NCBI GenBank assembly: GCA_013433145.1 | Contig: CM024168.1 | Location: 1,054,001-1,118,000 of the forward strand | Direction: 5' to 3' | DNA length: 64,000 bases | Source: Ascaris suum | Lineage: Eukaryota > Nematoda > Chromadorea > Rhabditida > Ascarididae | Part shown: piece after piece, positions 49,347-63,779 of the stretch | Layout: each line of letters starts with the position of its first letter | How positions within the stretch are numbered: position 1 is the stretch's first letter | The notes under the pieces: model-generated | What the model was told of the DNA's origin: nothing | What the model saw: only the letters and a program-made list of their open reading frames with translations | The model's database searches: none | Position numbers and translations under genes: made by a program

Positions 49347-50587
49347 AAAAGATTTTACTCTTGCGATTGATACCATTAATACATAAGATCTTTCCAGAAT
49401 TACCGCTCGGCGAATAAATTACCATTCTATAGTTAGAAAAAAACGACACCTATGAAATACCTGCGAGGTTATTACTATATTCTTTGGCATCCTTTTTTTT
49501 GATGAAATGCGTCATATTTGATAAACAAAGAAGTGAGTTGAAAACCACTCGCGTCTCACCGATATGATCGGGCAAGCAGGAAAATCTAGCTCGTCATATC
49601 TACAGCCCGATGCTTTCGCTTATGTCTATGTTATATTCTTATTCGCATGGTTTGAATATTCTATGACGGCGATCGACAACTGGTCATTTGATAACTTCAT
49701 TATTGAGATATTAAAAAATGAGGATTAGATATTAATTAAGTGCTAGTCATAAGGTCCGGCATATGATTAAGTTTGACCTCAAGTAAGTTTAACCTCAAGC
49801 TTCAGCTCATATTTCAGAATAAATCAACATTTTGCACAATCAAATGGAGCGAATACAATATAAATTGTTATTTCAAAATAAGATAGCCTAAAATAAAATA
49901 AAAAAATATAAGAAAAAACCTAGTAAAGATCTGAGGATTGCTTCGAGGAATTGCAAATAATAAAATAAGTGAAAATATAGCAATGCTATCTGGATTGCCT
50001 CCTTGCAACATTTTATCCGCTCAGATTGCCTCAAAATTTAATAATTTATAATGTTTTAGCAATATTTAAAAAAGAAGCGCATTGTGAAAAAAATTGCTTA
50101 AAATTTTGTTTGTTGAAAAAATAAAAATATGAAAGATATTTACGAAAGCATTTGAGTGAAATTGGATCGTTTAAGATATGTCACTAAAGAAAATGGATGA
50201 TTCCTTTTCATACGGTTCTGTATCGTTCAATACCTATATACCAGCTGTTAGATTGCCCGCTTGCTCACAAGCGATAATCAACTCCTTGATAACTTTGATT
50301 GATAGATAAGTTATCACCTGAGGTCAGGTTCTTGAGCTATTGAAGTTTTAAAAATATATCGCAAACAAAATATGTGAAAATAATATTATTTCAGTCGAAA
50401 AAAAGCTTCAATCAGAGAGCAAATCTGCTAATTTATAAAGACTGAGACTTCCTCCTCAACATTGCCGCAGTGCACATCTTCAACCTCTTTATTAATTGAT
50501 GTTTCATAATGAAAGCAAATTTAATTTGATGCAGACTCCAGCAATAATCATTACTTCAAGCAGAAATAAAGTAGATGACGATGCAAT

Positions 50588-50642
50588 ATCACGAGTTCCG
50601 ATTTTGCGGCTACATCCCCTAACCAAGTGAGCTATGTGTGGC
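50588..50642 (-). pseudogene. tRNA-derived fragment (A-box half)
   Basis: Read on minus, gccacacatagctcacttgg continues gttaggggatgtagccgc. The stretch tagctcacttggttagggg matches the eukaryotic tRNA A-box and D-arm. About 25 bases further, atcggaactc is only a weak B-box, and no acceptor-stem partner is seen. It is probably a tRNA pseudogene or the head of a tRNA-derived short element. Confidence 0.35.
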
Positions 50643-50680
50643 TTTATTCGCTATTATTTGTTACCCTAGTCCGAACGTAG

Positions 50681-51052
50681 TTGAGAGCGCCAGTCGTAGT
50701 TAATCCAACTGATGCACTCGCCCGCAAAACAGAAGCTAAGAGGATACAGGAGGTGTTCGCGAATATGTTTTCATTCCTCAACATACAATTATTATCGTTC
50801 TCTCTTCCGTTTAAACAACTTCTTCAAAAAACTCCGTTCAAAGTTCCATATTTAGGCATACAAACTGTAACAGAGCTGTATGATGACAATCTGTTGTCAA
50901 TTCGGCGCGTTAGAATGGATCTTCATTTTAAATTATTTCACGATCTTGATCATAAATTATTCCAAACATGCAATTGCTGCCATATTCTTAGAAATAATTT
51001 CATTAACTATTCTAAATCCTTGATTTATCGATGGAACATAGTTGAAAAATGA
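50681..51052 (+). other. Open frame of 123 codons on plus, doubtful coding
   Basis: The first ~30 codons (NPTDALARKTEAKRIQEVFA) lie in a GC-richer patch and look coding. The rest is A/T-rich and reads like chance. A donor-like CAGGAG|gtgttc ends the convincing part. The same patch is also open on the minus strand. It abuts the tRNA-derived fragment, so it may be repeat-derived. Confidence 0.2.
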
Positions 51053-53890
51053 GACTTCTTTGAAACCTAAATTCTTATGCATGAACCATTATTCAGGATG
51101 ACTTCTCTTTCGTAATAAATTTAACTGCTAATTTCTTTTCCTATTCGAGAAAATTTAAGTGATTATCTAAAAAAGATGGATCATGAGAATACAACTAAAG
51201 AATATTAAACCATCAAAGGATAGAGAAATTTCCTTTCAGGATTACAATAGTTTGAGAAGTTCATAAAAGTAGCTCGCGAAAAATTCACCAATCAAGCTTT
51301 CATAGTGCTTCAAATCGTGCATCTAACTTGCTGCACTGATTTATTATTTATTTTATATTGTATTATTTTTATGTTTTATAAATAGCCGAAAAAAAAATCA
51401 CTATCATATGATATTACCATCTATGAATAATCGCGCGTATAATGAAATTACCAAAACTTCGATATTAGCAAAATTTACGGTGTTTATAGGACGGAGAAAA
51501 TCCGAACAAAAAAACTATCTCAAGAAATATAAATGAAAAAAATCGCAACACAAAAAAAATTGTAAAATTTGATCTCAATTGAGTTGAATAAAAAAGACCA
51601 ATTTAAGTTTTTGAAAAATCGAAATATTATTCAACAAAATGGATATCGATTTTCAAGATAGCTTAGTTTAACGATATAAGGCAAAAATCAAAAGCAAACG
51701 CCTGAAAATACAATGCAAAAAAGAAAATGCAATAGAAGGGTGCAAAGCAAAAAAAAAAATCAATGATATCCTTAAAAGTTATATATTCAATGAGAAATTG
51801 GCTGTAAAATATGAAGGAAATTTGGGTTCACTCATAATGGAAGAGGTGTCGAACTACGAAAATGCAAGCTATGCTTAGCTAGCCGATTAAACACTCTCGG
51901 AAAGTGCACCACAGCGCAAACAATAACGTTCCACAGTGCATCCGCCCGGTGCCATACACATTTCAGCCGACGTTTAGAGCTGATCAACATTTTTTTTCTC
52001 CTCCAATCTTTGCTCACCAACATTTCCAACATTTGGCACGCATCCAGAACTTTGTACCAGCCGTTACCTATGGCAAACTAACGTTGCGCTTTGATATTCA
52101 ACATGTATCAGGGGAAGGGAAGGATAACTTCACCTTTATTAAATTGAGGATCATCAAAATAACGTCTAGACGACCACAGAGAATGATTTCCTGCTGAAAG
52201 TTGTAAGTAGAAAAGTGTATCTGAATAGCTGGCTGACACGATATGCATATCTGTATTTCAGTCTTCACATTAAACAATGCTCAAATATTGAAGAAAATTT
52301 TGCAAAACTGCTACTAATATATATTTTCTACGAAGTGACTGACTGATTCGATAGTCATCAAATCTATTAATTCGCTTTCCATTCACAAATTCATCGATGA
52401 GATAAAATTGAGTCGCGCTAATTTTTTGAGATTTTTAAATTTCAGCGAAAATTAATCAAATGCAGCGAAATTCTAGCGCAATGAGCATCGAATTGCATCG
52501 ATTTAATTCATCGTATTGTATCGCCAATTTTATTACCTTTCTGCTAAGGTAGAATTATCAAAACCAACAGGCACCTACATATGAATTTATAGACAGTGCG
52601 TCGCCATAAGATCATTTTTATATCGAAAAAAAACGCACACAAAAAAGCAACCTATTTTCGAATGTATCAGCTGCCACATCTAGCAGAAAAATCAACGAAT
52701 TTCTCGCTAATTTATTGACGGAAGCAAATAACGAAAGCTATACTCATTTATATATTCCTCCATATCTATAAATAGATTTTCGGTTATTCATTTTTACATT
52801 TTCGTTTCCGATATTTTTCTTGCTTCGATATTAAAACTGACATGAGTTGCGATTGGGCAAATTCATTCATCAGATTAGCAAATTTCGCACAATATTAACA
52901 AATCATAAAATATTTCATTTCCCACTTTTATTTTCTATTTCGGATTGCATTCATATTTCGGACATACTGGATTAATGCCTAAAAATTTCTGTAAAAGATG
53001 ATATATAATATCGAAGAGAATTTTCACATCAATTTAAATGTCAACAACTCCTTTAAAATTCCATGGAATAACTTAGAAGCTAATACACTTGTCAACAATC
53101 TGCAGTATTGCTTGCATCCGCAGCAATTACCTGACACATAATCAAAAATGCATATGTATAGAAACTTAAAAAGAACGCTAAGCCATAGCTGCAGCATAAA
53201 CATTCAAAACAGACTTCCAGTTGAATCAATGCCATGCATAAATTCTTATCTCATCTAAGAGATGTCCTCCTTGCCTGACCGACTGCGCAACAAGACTATG
53301 CCTAGCAAATTACATACCGCGGTACTCCCCACCCGTTTCCCCCAAATTTCTGTAAAGAATTTCAGAAATTAATCAGTACCACAATGCTCATAGTTGATGA
53401 TAGGAAGTTGTATCGCACGCAACGGGTGTACCGGTATAAACATCGCCAGAAATATTACTACAAAACAGAACAAAGGAAACAAGAAAACAATATGCAAATA
53501 GACTGCACAAATTGCAAAGGAAATAATATAAGAAAGCCTCTCCAGTATATTGAATGAAAACGTTACCTGAGTATATTTTGCTGACTGCAATAATTGTCTT
53601 CTCCTTCAACCTCTTCATGAATACCATTTCATTTAGGCACGTTTTCGTCATACCCTCTCGTTTCCTCTTGTCCCTCTCTAGGACATTATTGTTCTTCGGT
53701 ATTTTAGATACCCATTTCAATTACTGATTCCTTCTAGTCTCTCCTGTCTGGTATTTTTCCTGAAAGAAATTGCAGGAGTTTTCACGAAATCCAAAAATCC
53801 TCTAGCAGTGCCAACTGCACTGAAATGTGGCGCACATTCCAGTGATGATGCTCATTTGCAATTTACATCGTTCTAAACTGAGTCTTTTCA

Positions 53891-54157
53891 GTGTCCTTGT
53901 CAACCACCTCTCATCGCATCCTTGTTAAAAGTGTTGGCCAGCAGGGGAAATTCCCTGAGGATTTGACGCTTACGAATGCAAGCGTCATGTACACAGATGC
54001 AAAAAACACGCCAAACAATAAATCCAGATTGCAATTGCATTGCACATTGGAACTGTTTGCAACTTATGCTTGTGCACAAATTTATATTAGAGCAGAGCGG
54101 AGATACCACATTTTCAACAAGCTTTTCATAGAAATATTCCGAGAGAGATTCAAGTGA
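53891..54157 (+). other. Possible plus-strand exon, unassigned
   Basis: A perfect acceptor (cttttcag) opens a frame reading SLSTTSHRILVKSVGQQGKF and onward, in a patch of about 45-50% GC with GC-rich third codon positions; both suggest coding. The later codons become A/T-rich. A hairpin (tgacgctt/aagcgtca at 53964-53971 and 53980-53987) sits inside. No partner exon is found. Confidence 0.25.
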
Positions 54158-57028
54158 ACGAAGTCCCAGACGAAACGGAGTTCGAAACTGAATTCTGCGA
54201 GCATGTAAATAAGCAAAAGAATAAAGTGCGGAACTTAGTTCTTCTAAAATGACCGAGCGTTATAATGCCACAATAGCTACTACTGCCCGCCCAATCCAAG
54301 AGAGAAAAAGAACTTAAAAGGAGAAAAGTTCTCTCAAAATATGATCAATTTTGTTCGCTTCGACATTTTTAACCGACAATCGTGTAGAGATGATATGCAC
54401 GGAAAAATATCAACACAAAAGAGAACGGATAAAATGATAGCATATTGCATACGCAGGATGGCAGTTGAATAGTACAAAGCAACTTCGATAAACGTTATAA
54501 AACAAATTGCCGGTTGGCTCAACTTATTGCAGTGTAATATATGAGTGAGTAATGATCAATAAATTGCATACAAAATATCAAAGTGTGCTTAACATTCACG
54601 AGGAAACATCAATGAACAGAGATAATCTGACATTGTTGATAAAAAAATTATCAGTCTGTTTAGATATAAACTATCGATCAACGGGATGATTTGCAATCTT
54701 CAATAATAGTAACGTCTGCATTAAAAATACGCCTTAAAAAACTATCAACTGTTTACTATTACATCAAAACATATCAATATTTTCACAAATATCCAGAAAA
54801 CCTTATTCAACTAAGCTAATTAACGCTTATATTTGGCAGTGTTTTCCTCTTCCCTCGCTTGCTTTGATAGGAAGCGGTGAGAGCTTCGCCCAAACTATAA
54901 ATATTCTCTCCATCCTCATGTTATAGTAATATGAGGGGGACGGGGTAAGGAATGGGAGACATCAAGCGTAGTAAAAAATGGAACCGATACAGCGATAAGC
55001 ATATAAATGACAAGAACGACGGGATTTTGAGATATCGAAACATCAAAAGTAATCAATGCAGTAAGATCTCATATAGCAACCACCGCAACCATCATCAAAC
55101 AACTATTTCCATATGAGAATAATCATTAAGCACCTTATCAAACTTGCTATTAATTCAAGAGCATTGTGCATTTGGAAATTGTGCATCTATTTACTGTGGG
55201 CTCTACCCGTCATAAACACTACCAACAGCACAACGGCTGTTCATAGCACAACTTTTATTGTAGAATACTCCTTACCTAAATACTGAGAAATGTTTATTTA
55301 TTTTAAGCTCGAAACTCTTCCTAAGGAATGGGAATTTATGGTTGAACCCCTCTCGGAGGATAACTGAAACCCCCCAGTGGGAGGGGGTTTAAATGACATT
55401 GGACAGGCACATCAAACGTTTCATATGCACCCGTAGATCGCTTGCATGACATGTTGCCAGAGAATACCTATAATGATCACAATCTATAAAAGCGGCTTTA
55501 CAGGATGACCAATAACCGCGATAGGACTATTTTTGCATAAAAGAATTTGAATGCAATATGATGCAGTATCATTTCTGTGCAACTTCATAACAAATAACCA
55601 GTGAATCGATATGCATAAACCTTGGCTGACTGAGAGGAAAAATTTAACTGCTAACTTAAAATGGCAATTAAAAATGCAACATAAGGTACGTACCAAAAAA
55701 AAAATAATAAAAGCTACGAGAGTGCTATCACTCACTCTTATCTTTTTATCTCTTTATCACTATTTGCATCGTTTGCGATTCCAATCCGCTCTACTTTTGA
55801 AATGTTACCGATTAAATAGGTCCTTGTTTACTAAAGAAAATAGTACTTCCACAAAAAACACAATCAGAATGTCTTCTGATTTCTTTTCGAATAAGCTCAA
55901 CAATCATTGCAATATGACCGTTATCTTATCCTTGGTCTTCTCAGCAGAATAGATAGCCCCACAAATCATCGACAGCTTCTCCAGAAACAATTCTTTAAAA
56001 TCAATGAAACAATAACATCTAACATTCAAGCATTATCTTAAAATGGGTTCGAAACGAATAAACCTCGACAACAGAATAAATCGATCAAGAATCTCCATCG
56101 CTCTCTGAAAATAATGCAGTCATCATCGAACAATGTAGAAATAATCTAACTATAATCGAATACTGCAAATGCTTTACCTTATAACGATAAAGGAACATCC
56201 ACGCATAACTTCTTTCATGAATAACATTCAACTATACAAATCAGCACTCAGTCCTACAGACCTCTTCAAACAAAACTCGGTGTAATGACTGAACATAACA
56301 AGCAACTGCTCTAAATAAAGACGCAATTGTTTACCACTTGAGGGCATTACGTAACGATATTGATCAACATAGTGCAAACGCTTAAAACATGGCCTCTGCA
56401 ATCTATGTAAAATGATCTACGGGTTTTAGAGGTTGATTCAAAAGGAACTAAATTACTAAATAAAACAGCTAAGTGAAACTTATTTAGGAAGCAATATAAG
56501 AAGAAACCTCTCTGTTGTCAGGATCGTAGCAACTTAGTACGACCACCCACTTCAGGTAATCACTATTTGTTCCGCTGATAAGCTTGAAACGTCTGTTCAA
56601 AAATTATGACTGTTTGCTCTGTAGATCAGCGGTTGATAGTTACCAACTTCGGGTTCATTTAATTGATTTTCATTGACCATTACTATCGTATGCACATCTT
56701 TGCTTTGTACTTTAGATCACATGTAGTTCATATCGTTCTCTGCACCTCTAATGCATTCTATCGATCCAATTCGTTTCTGAACTCTGCTGATCGTTTTTCC
56801 CATGCCTTCTTGACGCAAATGCATAGAAGCCATAAAACCTTACACTGCAGACGAACAAATGCGCTGAACTATCACAAATGAAATAAATTTAACCATTTAT
56901 CTCTACTTCGCTTCCTCTCCGCCCTTCCTTTTTGGTCAGATTTCTAGGTGATATTCTTCAGATCCTTGGGTACATCATTTCTCGATGATGCGAAGATCCC
57001 GTCTGTTCACACCAGTTTCAATTCTAAG

Positions 57029-57053
57029 TTCACTGCAATATTTTTGCAGTGAA
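57029..57053 (-). other. Perfect 10-bp stem-loop in the 3' flank of the acidic-protein gene
   Basis: ttcactgcaa and ttgcagtgaa are exact reverse complements around a 5-base loop. They begin about 50 bases after the stop codon at 57102, so they fall in the expected 3' UTR. No AATAAA is seen immediately after. Confidence 0.6.
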
Positions 57054-57101
57054 ATCTCTACGGTGGGTACCCCGAACGATTCTGATCCCAGTCTCAAAAA
57101 A

Positions 57102-60100
57102 TCAACCCTTTATCTTCTGACGCCTCTGTTTCATAAACCTCTGGAGCTTTCCCGTGCTTAACATTCCCAGGCTCGAGTTCCGCCATTGACGAATTTCTAA
57201 ACACCTACTAAGTTATGCTTGCATAACGATGCAATGCGACGAAGCGCTAACAGCAATAAACCATAAGGACAGATGGGTTTGAGGTCAATGAAGGTCATAG
57301 AGATGTCGCTGCATTAGCAGTGCTCAGGTCATTGCAGAATTTCACAAATAAAGACTTGCAAATGTAGAGATACCGAGAACTGCGTTCTTTGAATTTCTTT
57401 GCTCATCAATAGTGTTGAATGGATAACATTATGCCCACCTCGAAAGACTCTTCTCTGTTCGTTTCAATCTCGAGTATAGTTCTTCAGGTTGGTAAGCATT
57501 ATATGATTGCCCTTCTAGAGCAATTCCATCGAATTTTATCTTAGATACAATCAAAAAGAGATAAAGCGATGCCCGACTGTGAATGCAACAAGTTGTCCTC
57601 ATTAATTCTTAAGTAATTCAACCTTTAATTTAATCATTAAAATGAGCACATCCGCATGAACAAGTCTGCAAATGAAACGACCCAACATAAATAAATGAGT
57701 GAAAATCGTCCTTACCACTGATAATTATTTTTTTCCTCATTACTCTCCTTTGTGGATTCATCACGAGATCAGCGAGTTCAAGATCATCATCACTGCTCGA
57801 TTCGAGGACACTCTCATCGAATTCGTCACCCGACACACCTTCTTCATTGCTGTCACTATTGTCCAATGAACCTTGGTCTGATTCGTGCTCATCAACTTCT
57901 TCTTGCTCTTCCTCTGCCTCATCGTCAATAAAACTGTTCTGAAATGGTCAGATTCAAATAACGCCTAGAGGATGAAAGCAAATCATTATTTTATATAGTA
58001 CAGAACTCTTCAAAAGGATCACTGAGGATGATTAACTGCAATTACATAGGAAATGATAATTGCAATTGATGGCCGCCATATGTAAGTTTTAATGCAATTA
58101 CTGCTGTGATTACCGATATATTCTATGCGCATAAATGGATGCTCTATACGAACAATGAAGATAGCCATAAAAGAGCAAAAAAAAAAATCAAAAAATTATG
58201 TGGCAAGATGCGAGGAAATCGCGTTGAACTGAACCTTTTCATTAAAGCGATATGTTGCCAATTTTTTTGTGCATAAAGAAATAAACACAATTTTCACTTA
58301 CAATTACTTGTAAATATTTCTCTTACTGCGTAGTAAAAACTCTCAAAGAACAAACAGAAGAGTACGCTTAATTTTATTTGTGTTCTTTAGTGAAGGAAGG
58401 TATGAAAGATGGAAAACATCCTCGATGATATACTTGATCCTAACGTTGACATCACTCATTTTCTTCACAGCAAAAGCTCTCTTCACTATAATAAATGAAT
58501 CTCGCGAAAATTTTGCTCATCTATTGAAGCAAAAAAACACCACAAAGAGAATGTGAATGTTGACAGCCACTACTAGTCCTCTCTTGCGATAATTAAATGC
58601 AAAATTTAATTGAACGTACATGCGAGTAGCTCTCCTCTTCCTCTTCCAACTCTTCATGGTCTTCATATTCTTCATCTCCGACCTCTTCACGTGGGCTCCC
58701 ATTTGACTCCGAGTCCTCCTCTTCCTCTGCTTCATCTAATTCATCGCTGTCTTCGTCGAAGTCATCATCGACAGATCCCTTAAAGCGCTATTCATTGTAT
58801 TATTTAGTAATTGCTCTCAAAATTGAGCAAATCTGAAATCTTGAAGAGATACATAAAAAACCGGAAGTGAAGAACACAAAAGAAGCACATAAACATAATA
58901 AGGCGGTCGGTCGAGCGATATTTTCCTATTCTAAGTGCAACTACACACTTTCTTACGCTAGATCCACCTTCTTCCATTTTCCACATTATCAGTTTTTTTT
59001 TTGAATAATATACAATTATCGTCGCTAATATCCGCCCGATTCTATATTTCGCTCATGACTGACTCATTACAATTCCCTCAGGGAGTATAAACTCATGTAT
59101 TATATTCGCCAGTGAATATTGTGCACTGTATATAGGTTCTCATCAGCGATGATTATTAACAAAACATATCAACTATATGCGAATTAATTTCCAAAAGTGT
59201 TATGAGCAATCAAACTTAGTAAATGCGCCATAAAATTGTAAAGTTTACGCAGCCTTTAGCAACGCATTGTTTGGTTGGTTCTTGATAAGAAAGACCCACA
59301 TTTGTGCAATCACTAAAACAACCTTCTTAGTTGTTAAAATATTGCGCGGATATTCATCGGTATTATCATTTCCTTGAACTTCAGCAGAAAGTCTCCACAT
59401 CCGTTTTCTTCACTACACAATTCTAGGGAATAAATCCAATTCCGGAGCGGGTAAAATATAAGGATTCAAGTGAATATGAGTTGTCAAATATAGCAAATAC
59501 AGACATAACTTGTTTATGGAAGATTCAACAAGTTATTAGGCCTAATTCTCCGACAAATCTCCAAAAAAATATTAACCATCGCAAGATGTTCCCATAACAA
59601 GGACGGCTGCCTTACCCTCCTGCCAGGACAGTACTCTTTCGACCGATTTCCTGAGTTTCTATCCATGGAAAACAGGGAATGACTGTTCTTCTCCATTTCT
59701 ATTAAGGTGATCAACTGTCCAAATCATCGAATAGTGCAAGATTTCCGCGGTACTATGATGGCTCTGAGCAAGCCCTCCTGCGAAAATGTTTCCCAATAAG
59801 AGCGAAATTATCCCGTGATTCCCAGTGACGGTGACAGCTGGGAGACACCAAGCGTTGTCGAAGCAGTTGGGCGTAGGGAGAATGTGGAGAAAGGGCTCCA
59901 AAGGGAGCCCTTCTAAGCCCTGATTTTAGAGCTTATGTGCACAGCTTTCAGCCACCTATTAAATTGTTCATTAACTCTCCATTTCATGGTCATGATTCAT
60001 GTCAATATGAAACTCATTCCTGAAGTGTCCCACACACTGAATGAAACTAAACCAAAAACAAACATCATTGGCAAGTTGAAGTTCGGCTTCTTCTAGCTCG

Positions 60101-63100
60101 TCAATTTCGGTATCGTATTGCACATCTTCGGTTATAAAACCAGCGGTATCCTCGCTTGATTCTTCTTCTTCGCTAGAAGACTCATCTGAAAATACGCACA
60201 TGTGCACGGATAGAGATGTAGGCAAGAAGGGTGGGAGGGCAAAAGTCTCGAACATCTTGTAAACCAATCTCGTATTCCCTCTGGAATAACTGAATATCCA
60301 GCGGAGGATTCAAAGAATGGATGAATACAGGAAGTAGGAATTAATTTTTCTGAGGTCACTCTTAAAGTAGCTTTTATCTAAGGAAATGCCCAACTAGTCT
60401 TTTCATGGCATTCAACCGGTCACGTCGTCCACCTAGCGTAGAGCCAGCGAATTCCTTAAATTTATAACAATTTTACAAAAGTGGTTGCTCCTTTAGTTTG
60501 TGAACGAAACATTGTGAGCGTATTTACTATACGAGGGCGAACCGCTGAGTGCAGAATTTTGACGATGAGCATTAACAACGCTACCGAATGAAAGACCAAA
60601 CATGAGTATGAATCAAGTATCGCTTGTGGTGAGGAGATGCAAGCATTACCAGGCTGCAACGTTCGACAGATGGGGTTACGTTTGCATACTTACCGATATG
60701 CGACTCGCTAATACTCTGGCGAGGAAAATTTTTGATCGTTTCCTCAGTCAACGAATAGGCGGCAAAGTTCGGGACCTATAAAAAACGATATAAGTTAAAG
60801 ATGATACTCGTCTCGTTCTCCCGTAACAATATTGCGCATCATTAAAATCACTTTCACCAATAGACGTATCATAAGTGAATATTATTTTCTACAAAGCTGT
60901 ATACGACTATCCCAAAAATGTTTGCTGGTCGATTTGCCTGGTCTATCAGATGAAGCACTTCCGGAAATACACCTCCTATCGCCTTTAATCTCTTTTATCT
61001 CCTCATATTGCAACAAACACTACTCAATATTCCAATAACCGAGGTGTCTTTCTGTATGACTTCTCTCACATTGTTTTTACACGCTCATTCTTCACTTGCC
61101 GGTATATAGGTCAAAGACAGCGGTTAGATTATATAATACAGAAGTCACCATAATCAGAAGATACACCCAAAAGCACTCCAAGCAGCCAATCAAAATCTAA
61201 GAGTGCGATAAGATTTGCTCAACGAGATCGTTATAGTTGCTCGCCTATCCGAGCATCGACAATGCTCCTGTCACTTCAAACATCATTGCAAATGGCTTGC
61301 CTTCCATGGAATGTCGGGATGCAGCTCAGTCATTTCCATATATACAGAGAACAAATGCAGAAGGCGATCTTTGTCCTAAAAAAAGCTTAAAGTTCATATC
61401 TAGACGTTCCCTAACGAACTTTTGGTTTCAAACCTTCAGTAACTGCAAATAATGACCAGTAAATTTGCCACAACGATAAAATCACAACTCTGCCGGAAAA
61501 TGAAACAGATCTCGGTCCCCACACATTGCCCTCCCTCCCCCCCCCCCTCTTGGCAATAAGGCTCCTCACAAGTAGACTTAAGACCTCTATATGCCCTTTT
61601 ATGACCATAAAATTCATTTATCTATATCTTCCTTTAAAAACTCTGCAAATAAAAAAGCAAAACCACAATTTTTCAATTTTAAATCTGTTCAAATCTCACA
61701 TCTTCCTGCACAAAGCCAACTCGACTTGGAAATACGGTGCAGGGAAGCTTATGGGGGACTGGAGGGAGCAGAGGTAGGGTTATAGCTTGTGGTCAGTTTG
61801 TTATCTATTATTAATCTGCCTGACCGATATGCATACCCAATCTCATCAATCACAGCAAGTCCAATTTCGCTCAATTGGCACTGGACAATCATCACAACAG
61901 CACCACAATAACAAGAAGGGTGTAATACTGCAAAGCACTGATAGAATTCCTGCATGTTACCATAGCTGAATTTCATTCCATATAACGATTTACAGAACCA
62001 ATCATAGCCACACAAAACCGATGGTAATGGTTTACAAAAGGATTCACCAATGTGTCCGGTAGGATGCTGCTTACGCTGCTGTTCCATTCTTCAAGATCCG
62101 GTGCTGCACCAATCGATATTACACCTTTATAGCCAATTTCTGTGCACAATTCACGTAAATCGCTTCTGCGAACCGCTTTACCTGTAAAACCTTTATATTC
62201 ATTGTTTGTTTTCCGCACAATCTTTGAAAGTTTATCTTTAGTAGTGCAATTCTTACATCTGTTTGAAAGTAAGCCTCCAGGGCAACGTGCGGATACTAAA
62301 ATAACAAGGGAACTGCTCGAGGTAATCGTTCTGCGATTATTACAGCAATTCTATCACCGGATGCTCTTTTGAAAGAATAACACCCATAAGACAACAGTCA
62401 AATATTAAGGGGGGTACTCCTCTCGAAGGCTCTAATATTTATTATGTTAGTAAACGGATACATCTTTATCGTGATCATTTAAGAGAACTAATGAATAAAC
62501 TTATTCACCGAAAATAACAGACGCATATTAAAGTTTCTGCAAGGAGGAAGAAGCCGACAAAGCCAAGCTTCACGAAAAATCTCTCAAAATTTAGCAACGT
62601 TTTTGGTGCGCCAAATTTGTGAATTCTTAAGGCATTAGGAGACCAAAGATTATTAGTCTGGGCATTAATAAAGCTTACTGACCTAAAAAAGATGTCGTGC
62701 CACCACTCATTTTTCTCTCTTTCTCCTCTCATCATTTCAATGAAACTTTTTTCAGGAAGTTCTCTCAAAATTCGGCTACATTCTAATGTTCACTTTGGTA
62801 CGATGAGGAGGCTATGTGCGTCTATACATACTACTGATCTGTTTCTTCTTATTTGTTTTTCCTTTTGAAATTGCAGAATGTTGCAAGTACAATAGATTTG
62901 TTCGATTTATAGGAGACATGAAAGCTTTGCATGTTCCAAACGAATACTTTTAACGCTTTTGAATAGACGTCAACAATTTTTAATTCTTGATCGTCTTTCC
63001 TTTTCTTACCTATATGAAAACATACTTGGGAGCACTAATGTACGATACACTATGCATATAATACGATCAAACTGCTGCGCTTAAAAAATGTTTTCTGCAT

Positions 63101-63776
63101 TTATGTAAGAAAAGGAACAAGGGATTCCATATTTTTCATGTTAGAGCTCGCCAACCATATTTGTCGTTCTCATAGACAAACGTAATTAAGATTATTACCC
63201 ACTAAGGTGCGAATAGGTGACATGGAGTCAATGCTGTTGTAGAGGCAGCGATACCAATAAAACACCGCTCAACTCATCTCAATCAAACAAGTTGCATGAA
63301 ACGAAGATGCAGGTATATATGGTGCGGGGTGCAGCTCATCGACAATATTTCACTATTATCTAGCAAAACTTTAAACACTCAAATATACCAAATAAAAAAA
63401 ACCAATGAAGAAACCTCTGAGAAGAATACAATATTATCAGTGCGGGCATGAAATCAAATGGATCAAGTATTGGTAATAAAATTACCATACCTGATCTGAA
63501 AACTAACATGTTCCTCAACAGTAACCATTAATATAAGCGTCATCAGCTTAAAAAAATATCTCACTTACCATTGAAAATTAAGCGAGCAAACTCTTCGTTA
63601 ACACGAAGCACGCTTAGATTCCTCATTCTACCGACAAATACCTTCAGGTTCGATAGCAGTTCGTTTTTGTGTAGACACAGAGGACTCGATAAGATGGACA
63701 CCTCGCTTATCGTCTCTAACGAATGCGAAACTTGCATTAGCAATAACTCGAAGCACGGTAGTCCATCAATCTTAAA
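57102..63776 (-). CDS. Unrecognised acidic protein, seven exons found, 5' incomplete
   Basis: Exons: 63569-~63776, 62036-62181, 60694-60775, 60064-60185, 58620-58787, 57716-57938, 57102-57196 (TGA). All phases agree, giving about 347 residues. The first part is leucine-rich with LRR-like spacing (LLSNLKVFVGRMRNLSVLRV), then RRSDLRELCTEIGYKG. The middle ~170 residues, from three and a half exons, are dominated by Glu, Asp and Ser (ESSEDTAGFITEDVQYDTEI, DEDSDELDEAEEEED, ESDQGSLDNSDSNEEG). The tail is basic (RRVMRKK, RFMKQRRQKIKG). An acidic tract followed by a basic end is common in nuclear and nucleolar chaperone-like proteins, but no family is recognised. Exon 2 has two in-phase donors (62036 or 62075), so isoforms are possible. 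The first acceptor (aaataag) is weak. Confidence 0.6.
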
Positions 63777-63779
63777 CTT

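Larger units (their letters stand above)
49347..57101. other. Intergenic region upstream of the tyrosinase gene
   Basis: About 7.7 kb, mostly AT-rich. GC-richer patches near 49,550, 50,590-50,780, 51,900-52,100 and 53,880-54,060 stand out, and the last carries a plus frame behind a perfect acceptor. Promoter elements for the tyrosinase gene are expected here, but I cannot point to one. Confidence 0.45.
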
